Source: Bifidobacterium breve (GTDB lineage Bacteria > Actinomycetota > Acidimicrobiia > Acidimicrobiales > Ilumatobacteraceae). From it: a DNA stretch of 7,233 nt. Under the pieces are notes generated by a model. It was given only the letters and a program-made list of their open reading frames with translations, was not told the DNA's origin and did no database searches. The translations under genes were made by a program, and so were the position numbers. Shown here one piece after another: positions 1 through 5,877 of this stretch; position 1 is the first letter of the stretch; every line of letters begins with the position of its first letter. The stretch is taken from assembly GCA_945889575.1 (NCBI GenBank), contig CAMDBY010000086.1, forward strand, positions 1-7,233, read 5' to 3'.

Positions 1-599
1 AGTTCATCTAGGTCATGTGCTTTTGAAACACCAACGGAAGAGCCCATGTTGGCTGGCTTTACAAACATCGGAAAGCCAAGAGAAAGAACAACGTCGTTCA
101 GGGATTCAGTCGTCACTGCGTCTTCTCGCAATGTGGCATGTCGTGCTTGCGGAATTCCCGCGTGTGCAAAAAGAGACTTCGAGACGCCTTTATCCATTGC
201 AACTGCGCTTGCTAAGACTCCGCTACCGACATAGGGAAGATCGAGCATTTCTAAGAGTCCCTGGATTGTTCCATCTTCGCCGAGTGGACCATGAAGGAGA
301 GGCATCACAACGATGGGGCCAGATTCGGCCAACAGGGAAACAACTGTTGATGTAGTCACTGTTCCTGTAGCAATCAGATGTGTTGGTACCGATGCAGGGT
401 CAACACCACCGTGAGGTAGTTCGGCCATATCAGGCAGGTGCCATCTTCCGTCGCGGGCAATGCCAACAGGCACTGTGCGATAGGTGTCGGGGTTCGCTGC
501 GCGAAGGACATGAGCTGCGGTCACACAACTCACGTCATGTTCTGCAGATTGCCCACCAAAAATGACCACAAGGGTGGTGCGCCGGTCGGTGGTGTCCAT
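1..599 (-). CDS. ddl: D-alanine--D-alanine ligase, N-terminal part (gene runs off the left edge)
   Basis: This enzyme joins two D-alanines using ATP in the cytoplasm, making the dipeptide that MurF adds to the peptidoglycan precursor. Translating the minus strand from the ATG at 599-597 gives 199 residues before the edge. The N-terminal fold carries VVIFGGQSAEHDVS (11-24), the family signature; Glu20 matches the catalytic N-terminal glutamate. Next come HGPLGEDGTIQGLLE (103-117), LPYVGSGVLASAVAMDKGVSK (about 121-141) and the ATP-grasp segment FVKPANMGSSVGVSK (179-193) with its nucleotide-binding lysine and GSSVG loop. The family is usually 310-370 residues, so roughly half is present; the C-terminal metal-binding part is missing. 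No Shine-Dalgarno precedes the ATG. A GTG at 620-618 is an in-frame alternative start that would add seven residues. The gene diverges from murF, its pathway partner. Identification is very secure. Confidence 0.96.
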   Translation of the reverse strand, partial: MDTTDRRTTLVVIFGGQSAEHDVSCVTAAHVLRAANPDTYRTVPVGIARDGRWHLPDMAELPHGGVDPASVPTHLIATGTVTTSTVVSLLAESGPIVVMPLLHGPLGEDGTIQGLLEMLDLPYVGSGVLASAVAMDKGVSKSLFAHAGIPQARHATLREDAVTTESLNDVVLSLGFPMFVKPANMGSSVGVSKAHDLDE

Positions 600-606
600 C
601 GGTAAG

Positions 607-612
607 ACGGTA
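607..612 (-). promoter_or_regulatory. Candidate -10 box for a leaderless ddl transcript
   Basis: The minus strand reads TACCGT, matching the actinobacterial TANNNT -10 consensus, and is separated by 7 nt from the ddl ATG at 599. No purine-rich ribosome binding site lies between them, so transcription probably begins at or next to the start codon. No convincing -35 was found. A six-base match with two fixed positions can occur by chance; the support comes from similar spacing at three other starts in this window. Confidence 0.35.
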
Positions 613-620
613 CTCGCCAC

Positions 621-626
621 TAGGGT
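621..626 (+). promoter_or_regulatory. Candidate -10 box for a leaderless murF transcript
   Basis: TAGGGT fits TANNNT and ends exactly 6 nt before the murF ATG at 633. There is no Shine-Dalgarno in the intervening bases. The TAG of this box is also an in-frame stop upstream of murF, so the start cannot lie further upstream than 624. It sits 8 bp from the oppositely directed ddl box, so both promoters would have to fit in a 33-bp divergent gap (600-632), with any -35 elements lying inside the partner gene. Confidence 0.4.
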
Positions 627-632
627 CGTTCC

Positions 633-1952
633 ATGCTCATCACCGCCTCGGAAGTGGCATCAGTTGCTCATGGAACGCTTGTGGGGCTTGATTGTGAGGC
701 AACAGGAATTGCTTTTGATTCTCGAACCCTGCGCCACGGCCAAGCATTTGTGGCGTTGGGCGGCGAAGCGGATGGTCATGATTATCTTCGTGACGCAGTT
801 ACTGCCGGTGCACCATTTGCCATCGTGCAGCGAGGAAAATCTATCGATGCTCTGACATGTGTTGAAGTTGATGATTGTGATGCAGCGTTAACCGCAATTG
901 GTCGCCATTGTCGTGATCGTCTCACATCAACTCTTGACGGTCGTGTCATTGGTATTACTGGTTCGGTCGGAAAGACCAGCACGAAGGATTTGGTTCTGGC
1001 TGTTTTGAAATCGCAGTTCGCGAATGCACATGGGCCTGAGAAGTCATTGAACAACGACATCGGAGTACCAGTCACGATTGTCAATGCACCAGATGTATGC
1101 GACGCTTTGGTGTTAGAGATGGGAATGCGCGGCCTCGGTGAAATTGCCAGATTGTGCGACGTTGGTCATCCGCAGATTGGCGTCATTACCGAAGTTGGTG
1201 ATGCACATAGCGAGCGAGTGGGTGGAATCGAAGGAGTAGTTCGCGCCAAAGCTGAACTGTTCATGGCTTTGCCGCCGTCGGGAGTGGCAATTGTTAATTC
1301 AGACTCTGTCAATGCAATGAAAACCGTGCACGGTACTTCAGCCCGTGTCATGACCTTTGGATCTTCTGAAACTGCTTCTGTTCGATGGGAGATTGTCTCT
1401 GTGGATGAACGCGGATGTTGCACGGTGCGTTTCACCACGGGGGATCAGAGTGCAGTAGGTGTAGTCCCACTGCCGGGAATTCACATGGCATCAAATGCTG
1501 CTTCTGCAGTTGCAGTTGGCATTACGTGTGGAATCGGAATTGCACAGTGTGTTGAGGCGCTATCTAATACACACAGTTCTAGCCAACGAATGCAGTGGGT
1601 TATTGGTCGGAATGGAATTCGCATTCTGGATGATTCGTATAACGCAAACCCAGTGTCAGTTGCTGCTGCATTGCGTACGGTGGCAGAGACGTCTGCCAAG
1701 CAGAAATATGCGGTGCTGGGAGTTATGGCTGAAGTACTTCACTCAGACATGGCACATCAGGAGATTGCAACATTATGTCGGCAATTAGGAATCGAGTTAC
1801 TTGCGTTAGAGACCGACCTCTATGGAACTAATGCGTTGTCGCTGTCCGACATTGCAAGTGCCTTGGGTGGCCGTGATTCAAACACTGTTGTACTAGTTAA
1901 AGGGTCGCGCGTTGCGGCAACAGAACGAGTTGTTCAAGTTTTAGTGGACTGA
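633..1952 (+). CDS. murF: UDP-N-acetylmuramoyl-tripeptide--D-alanyl-D-alanine ligase (MurF)
   Basis: MurF is the cytoplasmic Mur ligase that uses ATP to add D-Ala-D-Ala to UDP-MurNAc-tripeptide, completing the pentapeptide precursor of peptidoglycan. The product is 439 residues, close to the usual 450. The N-terminal uridine-binding domain includes DSRTLRHGQAFVAL (29-42). The central ATPase domain has the P-loop ITGSVGKTSTKD (108-119), KSLNNDIGVPVT (137-148) and the LEMGMRGLGEI segment (161-171). PGIHMASNAASAVAVG (281-296) precedes the C-terminal domain, which holds the MurF-typical LDDSYNANPVS (332-342) and KGSR (423-426). An in-frame TAG at 621-623 leaves ATG 633 as the only sensible start. 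It stands outside a recognisable dcw cluster here: its neighbours are divergent ddl and a convergent MFS gene overlapping its last 19 bases. Identification is secure. Confidence 0.96.
   Translation: MLITASEVASVAHGTLVGLDCEATGIAFDSRTLRHGQAFVALGGEADGHDYLRDAVTAGAPFAIVQRGKSIDALTCVEVDDCDAALTAIGRHCRDRLTSTLDGRVIGITGSVGKTSTKDLVLAVLKSQFANAHGPEKSLNNDIGVPVTIVNAPDVCDALVLEMGMRGLGEIARLCDVGHPQIGVITEVGDAHSERVGGIEGVVRAKAELFMALPPSGVAIVNSDSVNAMKTVHGTSARVMTFGSSETASVRWEIVSVDERGCCTVRFTTGDQSAVGVVPLPGIHMASNAASAVAVGITCGIGIAQCVEALSNTHSSSQRMQWVIGRNGIRILDDSYNANPVSVAAALRTVAETSAKQKYAVLGVMAEVLHSDMAHQEIATLCRQLGIELLALETDLYGTNALSLSDIASALGGRDSNTVVLVKGSRVAATERVVQVLVD
1934..1952. other. Tail-to-tail overlap of murF and the MFS gene
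   Basis: The murF stop (TGA, 1950-1952) lies beyond the MFS stop (TGA on the minus strand, 1936-1934), so the last 19 bp code on both strands. No room is left for a dedicated terminator, and I see no GC-rich hairpin followed by a T run on either side. Each transcript must therefore end inside the opposite gene or run antisense to it. Confidence 0.9.
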
Positions 1953-3196
1953 GAGTCGACGCGCAGGTCGATCTTTTCAATATTGCACGACCACGCAAGA
2001 AACAGTGCCCAAGCCGCACCAAACAATAAAACCGGACGCGATCCAATGCGGTCCATGATTGGTCCGAATATCAAGTTGCCAATTGGGATTGTCCCACCAA
2101 AGGCCATAAACCACAACGACAAAACACGAGCACGAATCTCTAACTCAAGGCGACTTTGCAAAATCGTCATGAGAGCAGTTGTTGTTGAGAAGTATGACGC
2201 TCCGAGGAAAAACCCAGTGATGAACGCAAGAGGAGTGGAGCGCACAGAGGCAAATGCGGTCATGAAGATTGCAAAACATACAAACCCTCCGCGTGCAGCC
2301 TTTCTCTTGTCAACTCCTGCCAACACCGTGCCGATTGCAAGGGCTCCGAACATTGCCCCAAGTCCCCAAGTGGCGTAGAGCCATTTGTACACAGGTGTGC
2401 GTGGCTGGATGCCAAATGTGAGGTCTGCAACGGCGGGAAATAATCCGACAAAGGGAAGACTAAAAAGTGAAAATGAAAACATTGTGACAAGCAGTCTTCG
2501 CAGAACAGGGCGTGCACGCGCGGTGCGAATTCCAAGGGTTAATGACTTCAATCCAGATTCTTGAGTGCGTTTTGCTACAGGTAGCGCAATGCGAACAACT
2601 GCTGACATAACAATCAGATAGGTGCAGGAGTTGATGAAAAACACCTGTGAGGTAGTGACACCCCAGTGCATCAATAGTGCAGCGAGGATTGGGCCAACTA
2701 CCCGCGAGCCATTGATTGACGTAGACGACAGGCTGATGGATCCGCCAAGGTCCTCTGGGCGCACAAGGCTTGGCAAGACCGCAGAGAATGCAGGAGCATT
2801 GAACGAATTGCCAATGCCAACCGTGAGCTGCGCGAAAAACAGAACCGCAATCGAACTATCGATAGAAGTGAGGATTCCGAGCATTACGGACCCTGCCATC
2901 TGGATGCATTGCGCAAATATCAGCCAATTGCGGCGGTTAAATTTGTCGGCCATCACCCCTGCAGGAATGGACAAAAGAAGCAAAGGCCCCAACTGAGCAA
3001 AAGTGAAGAAGGCCACCGTCGAGGCATTGCCCGTTCGAGAATAAATGTAGGCCGGCAAGACCACTTGCTGCATCCATACTCCGATGCTTGACAGAAAACT
3101 GCTGATCCACATCACTCGGAAATCTCGGTAGCTCAAGGCCGCACTGATAGTGCCAGGTTTACGGTCTGTGCGATCTGGTTCGGGAGATGAGTTCAT
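1934..3196 (-). CDS. Major facilitator superfamily transporter, MFS_3/EntS-like exporter family
   Basis: This is a predicted 12-helix proton-coupled inner-membrane transporter, likely an exporter of a small molecule; the substrate cannot be told from sequence. From the chosen ATG (3196-3194) it has 420 residues. A short charged cytoplasmic N-terminus ends in SYRDFRVMWISSF (22-34), the usual entry into helix 1 in this subfamily. The loop after helix 2 carries motif A as GVMADKFNRR (80-89). The second half has EIRARVLSLWFMAFGGTIPIG and FGPIMDRIGSRPVLL, a repeat of that motif typical of MFS_3 proteins. An upstream in-frame GTG at 3298 would add 34 residues that are polar, Pro/Arg/Ser-rich and unlike any membrane segment. 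It would also overlap the small gene starting at 3283, so I prefer the ATG. No clear ribosome binding site precedes either start. Family assignment is firm; the start is moderately sure. Confidence 0.88.
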   Translation of the reverse strand: MNSSPEPDRTDRKPGTISAALSYRDFRVMWISSFLSSIGVWMQQVVLPAYIYSRTGNASTVAFFTFAQLGPLLLLSIPAGVMADKFNRRNWLIFAQCIQMAGSVMLGILTSIDSSIAVLFFAQLTVGIGNSFNAPAFSAVLPSLVRPEDLGGSISLSSTSINGSRVVGPILAALLMHWGVTTSQVFFINSCTYLIVMSAVVRIALPVAKRTQESGLKSLTLGIRTARARPVLRRLLVTMFSFSLFSLPFVGLFPAVADLTFGIQPRTPVYKWLYATWGLGAMFGALAIGTVLAGVDKRKAARGGFVCFAIFMTAFASVRSTPLAFITGFFLGASYFSTTTALMTILQSRLELEIRARVLSLWFMAFGGTIPIGNLIFGPIMDRIGSRPVLLFGAAWALFLAWSCNIEKIDLRVDSQSTKT

Positions 3197-3282
3197 AAGG
3201 GACGAGTCGACGCTACTTCTCGCGGCAGGCGTTTGGCGTGTTGGTCCACGCGTGAAGGGCTGAATGTGACAATAATGACAGT
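3197..3282. promoter_or_regulatory. 86-bp divergent intergenic region between the MFS and zinc-ribbon genes
   Basis: This is the largest non-coding gap in the window and must hold control signals for both flanking genes. On the plus strand, AATAAT at 3271-3276 ends 6 nt before the GTG of the small gene and makes a plausible -10 for a leaderless transcript. The same bases read on the minus strand give TATTGT, a possible -10 pointing toward the MFS gene, so a shared bidirectional promoter is conceivable. No palindromic operator stood out. All of this is pattern reading. Confidence 0.4.
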
Positions 3283-3453
3283 GTGCAAATAGATTCACCG
3301 ACCACAGTTACGGCCCCAACAACAAATGCTGATAGTTGCCGTACTCGGTACGGCACATTCGCTGAGTGTCCGTTATGTACGGGTGATCTCACGCCAGAAC
3401 ATGCACACTTCAAATGCCGCACGTGTGGTTGGCGTGATAGTTGCTGTGACTAG
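3283..3453 (+). CDS. Small zinc-ribbon protein (56 residues), hypothetical
   Basis: The function is unknown. The reading frame starts at GTG 3283, the only possible start between an in-frame TGA (3253-3255) and the cysteine core. The first 28 residues are Thr/Ser/Ala-rich and probably disordered. The C-terminal half is a compact metal site: CPLC (29-32) and CRTC (45-48) form the two knuckles of a zinc ribbon, with HAH (40-42) between them and a terminal DSCCD (52-56). The core CPLCTGDLTPEHAHFKC resembles small bacterial proteins I recall with CPxCGxxLxPEHAHxxCxxCGxRDSCC; that recollection needs a search. The density and spacing of Cys/His are the main evidence that the gene is real. An AATAAT box 6 nt before the GTG suggests a leaderless mRNA. 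Its stop overlaps the P450 stop on the other strand. Confidence 0.72.
   Translation: MQIDSPTTVTAPTTNADSCRTRYGTFAECPLCTGDLTPEHAHFKCRTCGWRDSCCD
3450..3453. other. CTAG palindrome serving as stop codon on both strands
   Basis: Plus-strand TAG at 3451-3453 ends the zinc-ribbon gene, and minus-strand TAG at 3452-3450 ends the P450 gene. The four-base palindrome CTAG therefore terminates both reading frames. There is no intergenic space and no visible intrinsic terminator between the genes. Confidence 0.8.
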
Positions 3454-4670
3454 CGCGATGGAGTGAATTTCACCGGAAGTGAGGCTGGCCCAAATATTCC
3501 AATACCTGAAGGTTTGTACACAACAGGGCCATCGAGTTCCAGATTCAACATTCGTTGTGACAACACTGTGAAGGCTTCTTGCAGTTCAGCTCGTGCAAGC
3601 GATGCACCAAGGCAGTAGTGAATGCCGGCACCAAGCGACAAGTGTGGTTGACCAACTGGTTCGCGAGTGATGTCAAATGTCTCTGGTGTAGGAAACACCG
3701 AGGCATCGTAATTTCCGGTACTCATTGATGTACTCATAAAAGTTCCCTTGGGGAAAAGCACTCCGTTGTATTCAATGTCTTCTGATGCAAAACGAATAGT
3801 GCCACCAACAGCACCAGAGAATCGCAAGACTTCCTCCACAGCGCGTTGTGCAAGCGAGGGATCTTTGCCAAGTAGTGCCCACTGTTCTGGATACTCGGCA
3901 AACAAGGCGAGTGCGAGACCCAATTGATTGCGAGTTGTGTCAGTGCCTCCAATAATCACAGCGTCAACCATCATCGTGAGCTCTTCTGTATTGAGTTTGT
4001 CGCCAGCCTCTTCGGCTGCGATGAGATCAGTGATGAGGTCATCGGCTGGCACTGAACGACGCTTCTCAATCAGCCCTTTGGTGTACGTTTCAAGTTCTTG
4101 CTGTGCGGCAAGAAAGACGGACATGTTCTCTGACAAATTTTCGCTGAAAATCAGCAATATCTCAGAAGCAAGACGACTAAAAAGTCTCCAGTCTTCTTTT
4201 GGTGCTCCTAACAATTCACAAATAATGGGAATGGGGTACGGCTCGCAGATGTCACTCACTACTTCGGCTTTACCGGAAGCAGTAAACGGGTTGAGAAGTG
4301 AATTCACGGTCTCACGCATGAAAGGGCGAAGCCGGTCTGCACTGCGTGGTGAGAATGCTGGCGCTACAAGGCGACGCAAGCGAACATGGACTTCGCCTTC
4401 TGCATTCAAGATAGAAACTTGGCGACGGCCAAGAAAAGCTTCATCGGTGATTCCTTGCAGTTGCGCAATCATGCCGGTGGCCGAGTGCCAGCGCTTGTCA
4501 CGCAGTATTCCCATGACGGCGTCGTATGTAAGGACGGAATATCCGATGTCTGTACGAGCGAGCCAGCTGTCTTTAGCAATCTCTCGCAGTAGAGCATGGC
4601 GATCAGACCGTTGCTGATCCATAACGAATGGGACTTTGGGGATTTGCAGGTCAGTTGCAAGTGATGCCAT
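3450..4670 (-). CDS. Cytochrome P450 monooxygenase (bacterial soluble type)
   Basis: This is a predicted cytosolic haem-thiolate enzyme that inserts one oxygen atom into an unknown substrate, using electrons from ferredoxin and its reductase; no redox partner is encoded in the window. Its 406 residues are normal for bacterial P450s. The C-helix segment HVRLRRLVAPAFSPR (95-109) contains the haem-propionate-binding pattern. The I-helix has IIGGTDTT (239-246), with the acid-alcohol pair Asp244-Thr245. The K-helix ExxR is Glu280-Val-Leu-Arg283. The haem loop is HLSLGAGIHYCLGASLARAE (343-362), with the axial thiolate Cys353. The usual Phe seven residues before the Cys is Leu346. There is no signal peptide or membrane anchor. 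The gene follows ald by 9 bp on the same strand and in the same frame, suggesting co-transcription. The P450 assignment is secure; subfamily and substrate are not determinable. Confidence 0.95.
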   Translation of the reverse strand: MASLATDLQIPKVPFVMDQQRSDRHALLREIAKDSWLARTDIGYSVLTYDAVMGILRDKRWHSATGMIAQLQGITDEAFLGRRQVSILNAEGEVHVRLRRLVAPAFSPRSADRLRPFMRETVNSLLNPFTASGKAEVVSDICEPYPIPIICELLGAPKEDWRLFSRLASEILLIFSENLSENMSVFLAAQQELETYTKGLIEKRRSVPADDLITDLIAAEEAGDKLNTEELTMMVDAVIIGGTDTTRNQLGLALALFAEYPEQWALLGKDPSLAQRAVEEVLRFSGAVGGTIRFASEDIEYNGVLFPKGTFMSTSMSTGNYDASVFPTPETFDITREPVGQPHLSLGAGIHYCLGASLARAELQEAFTVLSQRMLNLELDGPVVYKPSGIGIFGPASLPVKFTPSR

Positions 4671-4678
4671 CGCTACAA

Positions 4679-4681
4679 CCT
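4679..4681 (-). promoter_or_regulatory. Weak ribosome binding site for the P450 gene, overlapping the ald stop
   Basis: On the minus strand AGG (4681-4679) lies 8 nt before the P450 ATG and is built partly from the TAG stop of ald. This is the only start in the window where a Shine-Dalgarno remnant appears in a sensible position. That fits an internal operon gene that cannot be leaderless. Translational coupling to ald is likely. Confidence 0.35.
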
Positions 4682-5807
4682 ATTCGCTGACCGCGTCCTG
4701 CGGCGTAACGAACGGTAGGGAGAGAGCAGTTGCTACTGCCTCGTAGGTCACATGACCATGGTGAGTGCTGAGCCCGTGTGCAAGAGCAGGGTTCTTTTCA
4801 ACAGCGCTTCGCGCGCCACTTCGAGCGATTTCTAACTGATACGGCAACGTAACGTTTGTCAGCGCATACGTACTTGTGTGTGAAACGGCGCCTGGCATAT
4901 TGCCTACGGCGTAGTGCACGACACCGTGCTGCACATAAACGGGGTCTGTATGTGTTGTCTCGTGTGTGGTTTCAATACATCCGCCTTGGTCTACGGCCAC
5001 GTCAACAATGACAGCGCCGCGCTTCATAGACCGGACCATGTCTTCACTGACAACAACAGGTGCTCGACCACCGGCAACAAGTACGGCGCCGATAACAAGG
5101 TCTGCATCGAGAACGCTTCGTTCAATGGAACCGCGATTAGATGCAAGAGTAGAAATTCTGCCCCGATGAATCTGGTCTACGTATCGCAAGCGATCAATGT
5201 TCTTGTCAATCAAAATTACTTCTGCCTCCATGCCTGCTGCAATCCACGCAGCATTCCAGCCGACATTTCCAGCGCCGAGTACAACAACCTTGGCGGGACG
5301 CACCCCGGGTGCTCCACCCATCAATACTCCGCGTCCGCCATTGTGTGACTCCAAGAAGTGCGCTCCCATTTGCGGCGCCAATCGGCCCGCCACCTCGCTC
5401 ATTGGTGCGAGCAATGGCAGTGAGGCATCTGGCATTTGTACTGTCTCGTATGCAAACGATGTGGTGCCTGCGGTAATGAGAGCTCTAGCAACGTCCGGGT
5501 ATGCCGCCAGGTGCAAGTACGTAAACAACGTGAGGTCGCGGCGTAAGAAACCGAATTCTTCTTTCTTTGGCTCTTTAACCTTCACCACCATCGGTTGCGC
5601 CCACGCGTCAGCAGCAGTGGGAACAATTGTCGCTCCAGCCGCAACAAAATCAGAATCTGAAATAGAGGCACCTTCGCCAGCACCAGTTTCCACGCACACG
5701 GCTATGCCGTATCGCTCGCATTCTCTGACACCGTCCGGAGTCATCGCCACTCGACCCTCAGCAATCTTTACTTCGCGGGGAACTCCAATAGAGAGGATTT
5801 CTGTCAT
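4680..5807 (-). CDS. ald: Alanine dehydrogenase (NAD-dependent)
   Basis: Ald reversibly converts L-alanine, NAD+ and water to pyruvate, ammonium and NADH in the cytoplasm, usually as a hexamer. The 375 residues match family length. GVPREVKIAEGRVAMTPDGV (8-27) is the N-terminal family signature, with Arg19 matching the substrate-binding arginine. KVKEP (76-80) supplies Lys78, and YLHLAA (97-102) supplies the catalytic His99. The Rossmann segment VVVLGAGNVGWNAAWIAAGM (174-193) binds NAD, ending in the acidic Asp201 of VILID. VDVAVDQGGCIET (268-280) supplies the catalytic Asp273. The strongly conserved PMSEVAGRLAPQ, GGRGVLMGG and NMPGAVSHTSTYALTN are all present, closely resembling Mycobacterium tuberculosis Ald as I remember it. 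An in-frame TGA at 5825-5823 fixes the ATG at 5807. It heads a probable operon with the downstream P450 and diverges from an aldehyde dehydrogenase gene. No key residue is missing. Confidence 0.96.
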   Translation of the reverse strand: MTEILSIGVPREVKIAEGRVAMTPDGVRECERYGIAVCVETGAGEGASISDSDFVAAGATIVPTAADAWAQPMVVKVKEPKKEEFGFLRRDLTLFTYLHLAAYPDVARALITAGTTSFAYETVQMPDASLPLLAPMSEVAGRLAPQMGAHFLESHNGGRGVLMGGAPGVRPAKVVVLGAGNVGWNAAWIAAGMEAEVILIDKNIDRLRYVDQIHRGRISTLASNRGSIERSVLDADLVIGAVLVAGGRAPVVVSEDMVRSMKRGAVIVDVAVDQGGCIETTHETTHTDPVYVQHGVVHYAVGNMPGAVSHTSTYALTNVTLPYQLEIARSGARSAVEKNPALAHGLSTHHGHVTYEAVATALSLPFVTPQDAVSE

Positions 5808-5820
5808 ACCAATAGGTATA
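5806..5820 (-). promoter_or_regulatory. Candidate ald start-site promoter with a short inverted repeat
   Basis: On the minus strand TATACC (5820-5815) lies 7 nt upstream of the ald ATG with no Shine-Dalgarno between, resembling a leaderless -10 although its last base is not T. The same bases form an inverted repeat, ATACC (5806-5810), four bases, GGTAT (5815-5819), which touches the start codon. It could be a regulator half-site pair, but arms of five bases are short enough to be chance. Confidence 0.3.
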
Positions 5821-5877
5821 TCTCACTAAATGGGTGGAGTGTGGACGCCATGGTCTGATATGTGGAATCCTTAGAAC
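5808..5877. promoter_or_regulatory. 70-bp divergent intergenic region between ald and the aldehyde dehydrogenase gene
   Basis: Both flanking genes must draw their promoters from this gap. The ald side has the start-proximal TATACC. On the aldehyde dehydrogenase side I see only TGATAT near 5856-5861, a weak -10 candidate, and GGA at 5864-5866, 11 nt before the ATG, a poor ribosome binding site. No long palindrome, riboswitch-like structure or terminator is visible. Confidence 0.4.

Noticed and set aside
17..355. Plus-strand open frame in the ddl region
   Set aside because: The minus strand encodes unmistakable Ddl signatures over the same bases, and the plus frame is Arg/Leu-rich noise.
1971..2009. 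GGTCG...CGACC inverted repeat near the murF end as a terminator
   Set aside because: The arms are about five bases with a loop of nearly twenty, no T run follows, and it lies inside the MFS coding sequence.
3197..3298. 34-residue N-terminal extension of the MFS protein from GTG 3298
   Set aside because: The extension is polar and unlike the family, overlaps the start of the zinc-ribbon gene, and removes the space needed for divergent promoters.
3462..3475. GTGAATTTCAC palindrome just inside the P450 3' end as a terminator
   Set aside because: It is a near-perfect palindrome without a loop, AT-rich in the middle, with no following T run; likely coding coincidence.
3928..4617. 229-codon plus-strand open frame opposite the P450 gene
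   Set aside because: It lies wholly antisense to a P450 with intact motifs, is Ser/Arg-rich without recognisable domains, and its openness follows from the codon use of the real gene.
5197..5829. 210-codon plus-strand open frame opposite ald
   Set aside because: It is an antisense shadow of ald rich in Ala/Pro/Ser/Thr with no family motif, and it would run across the ald start region.
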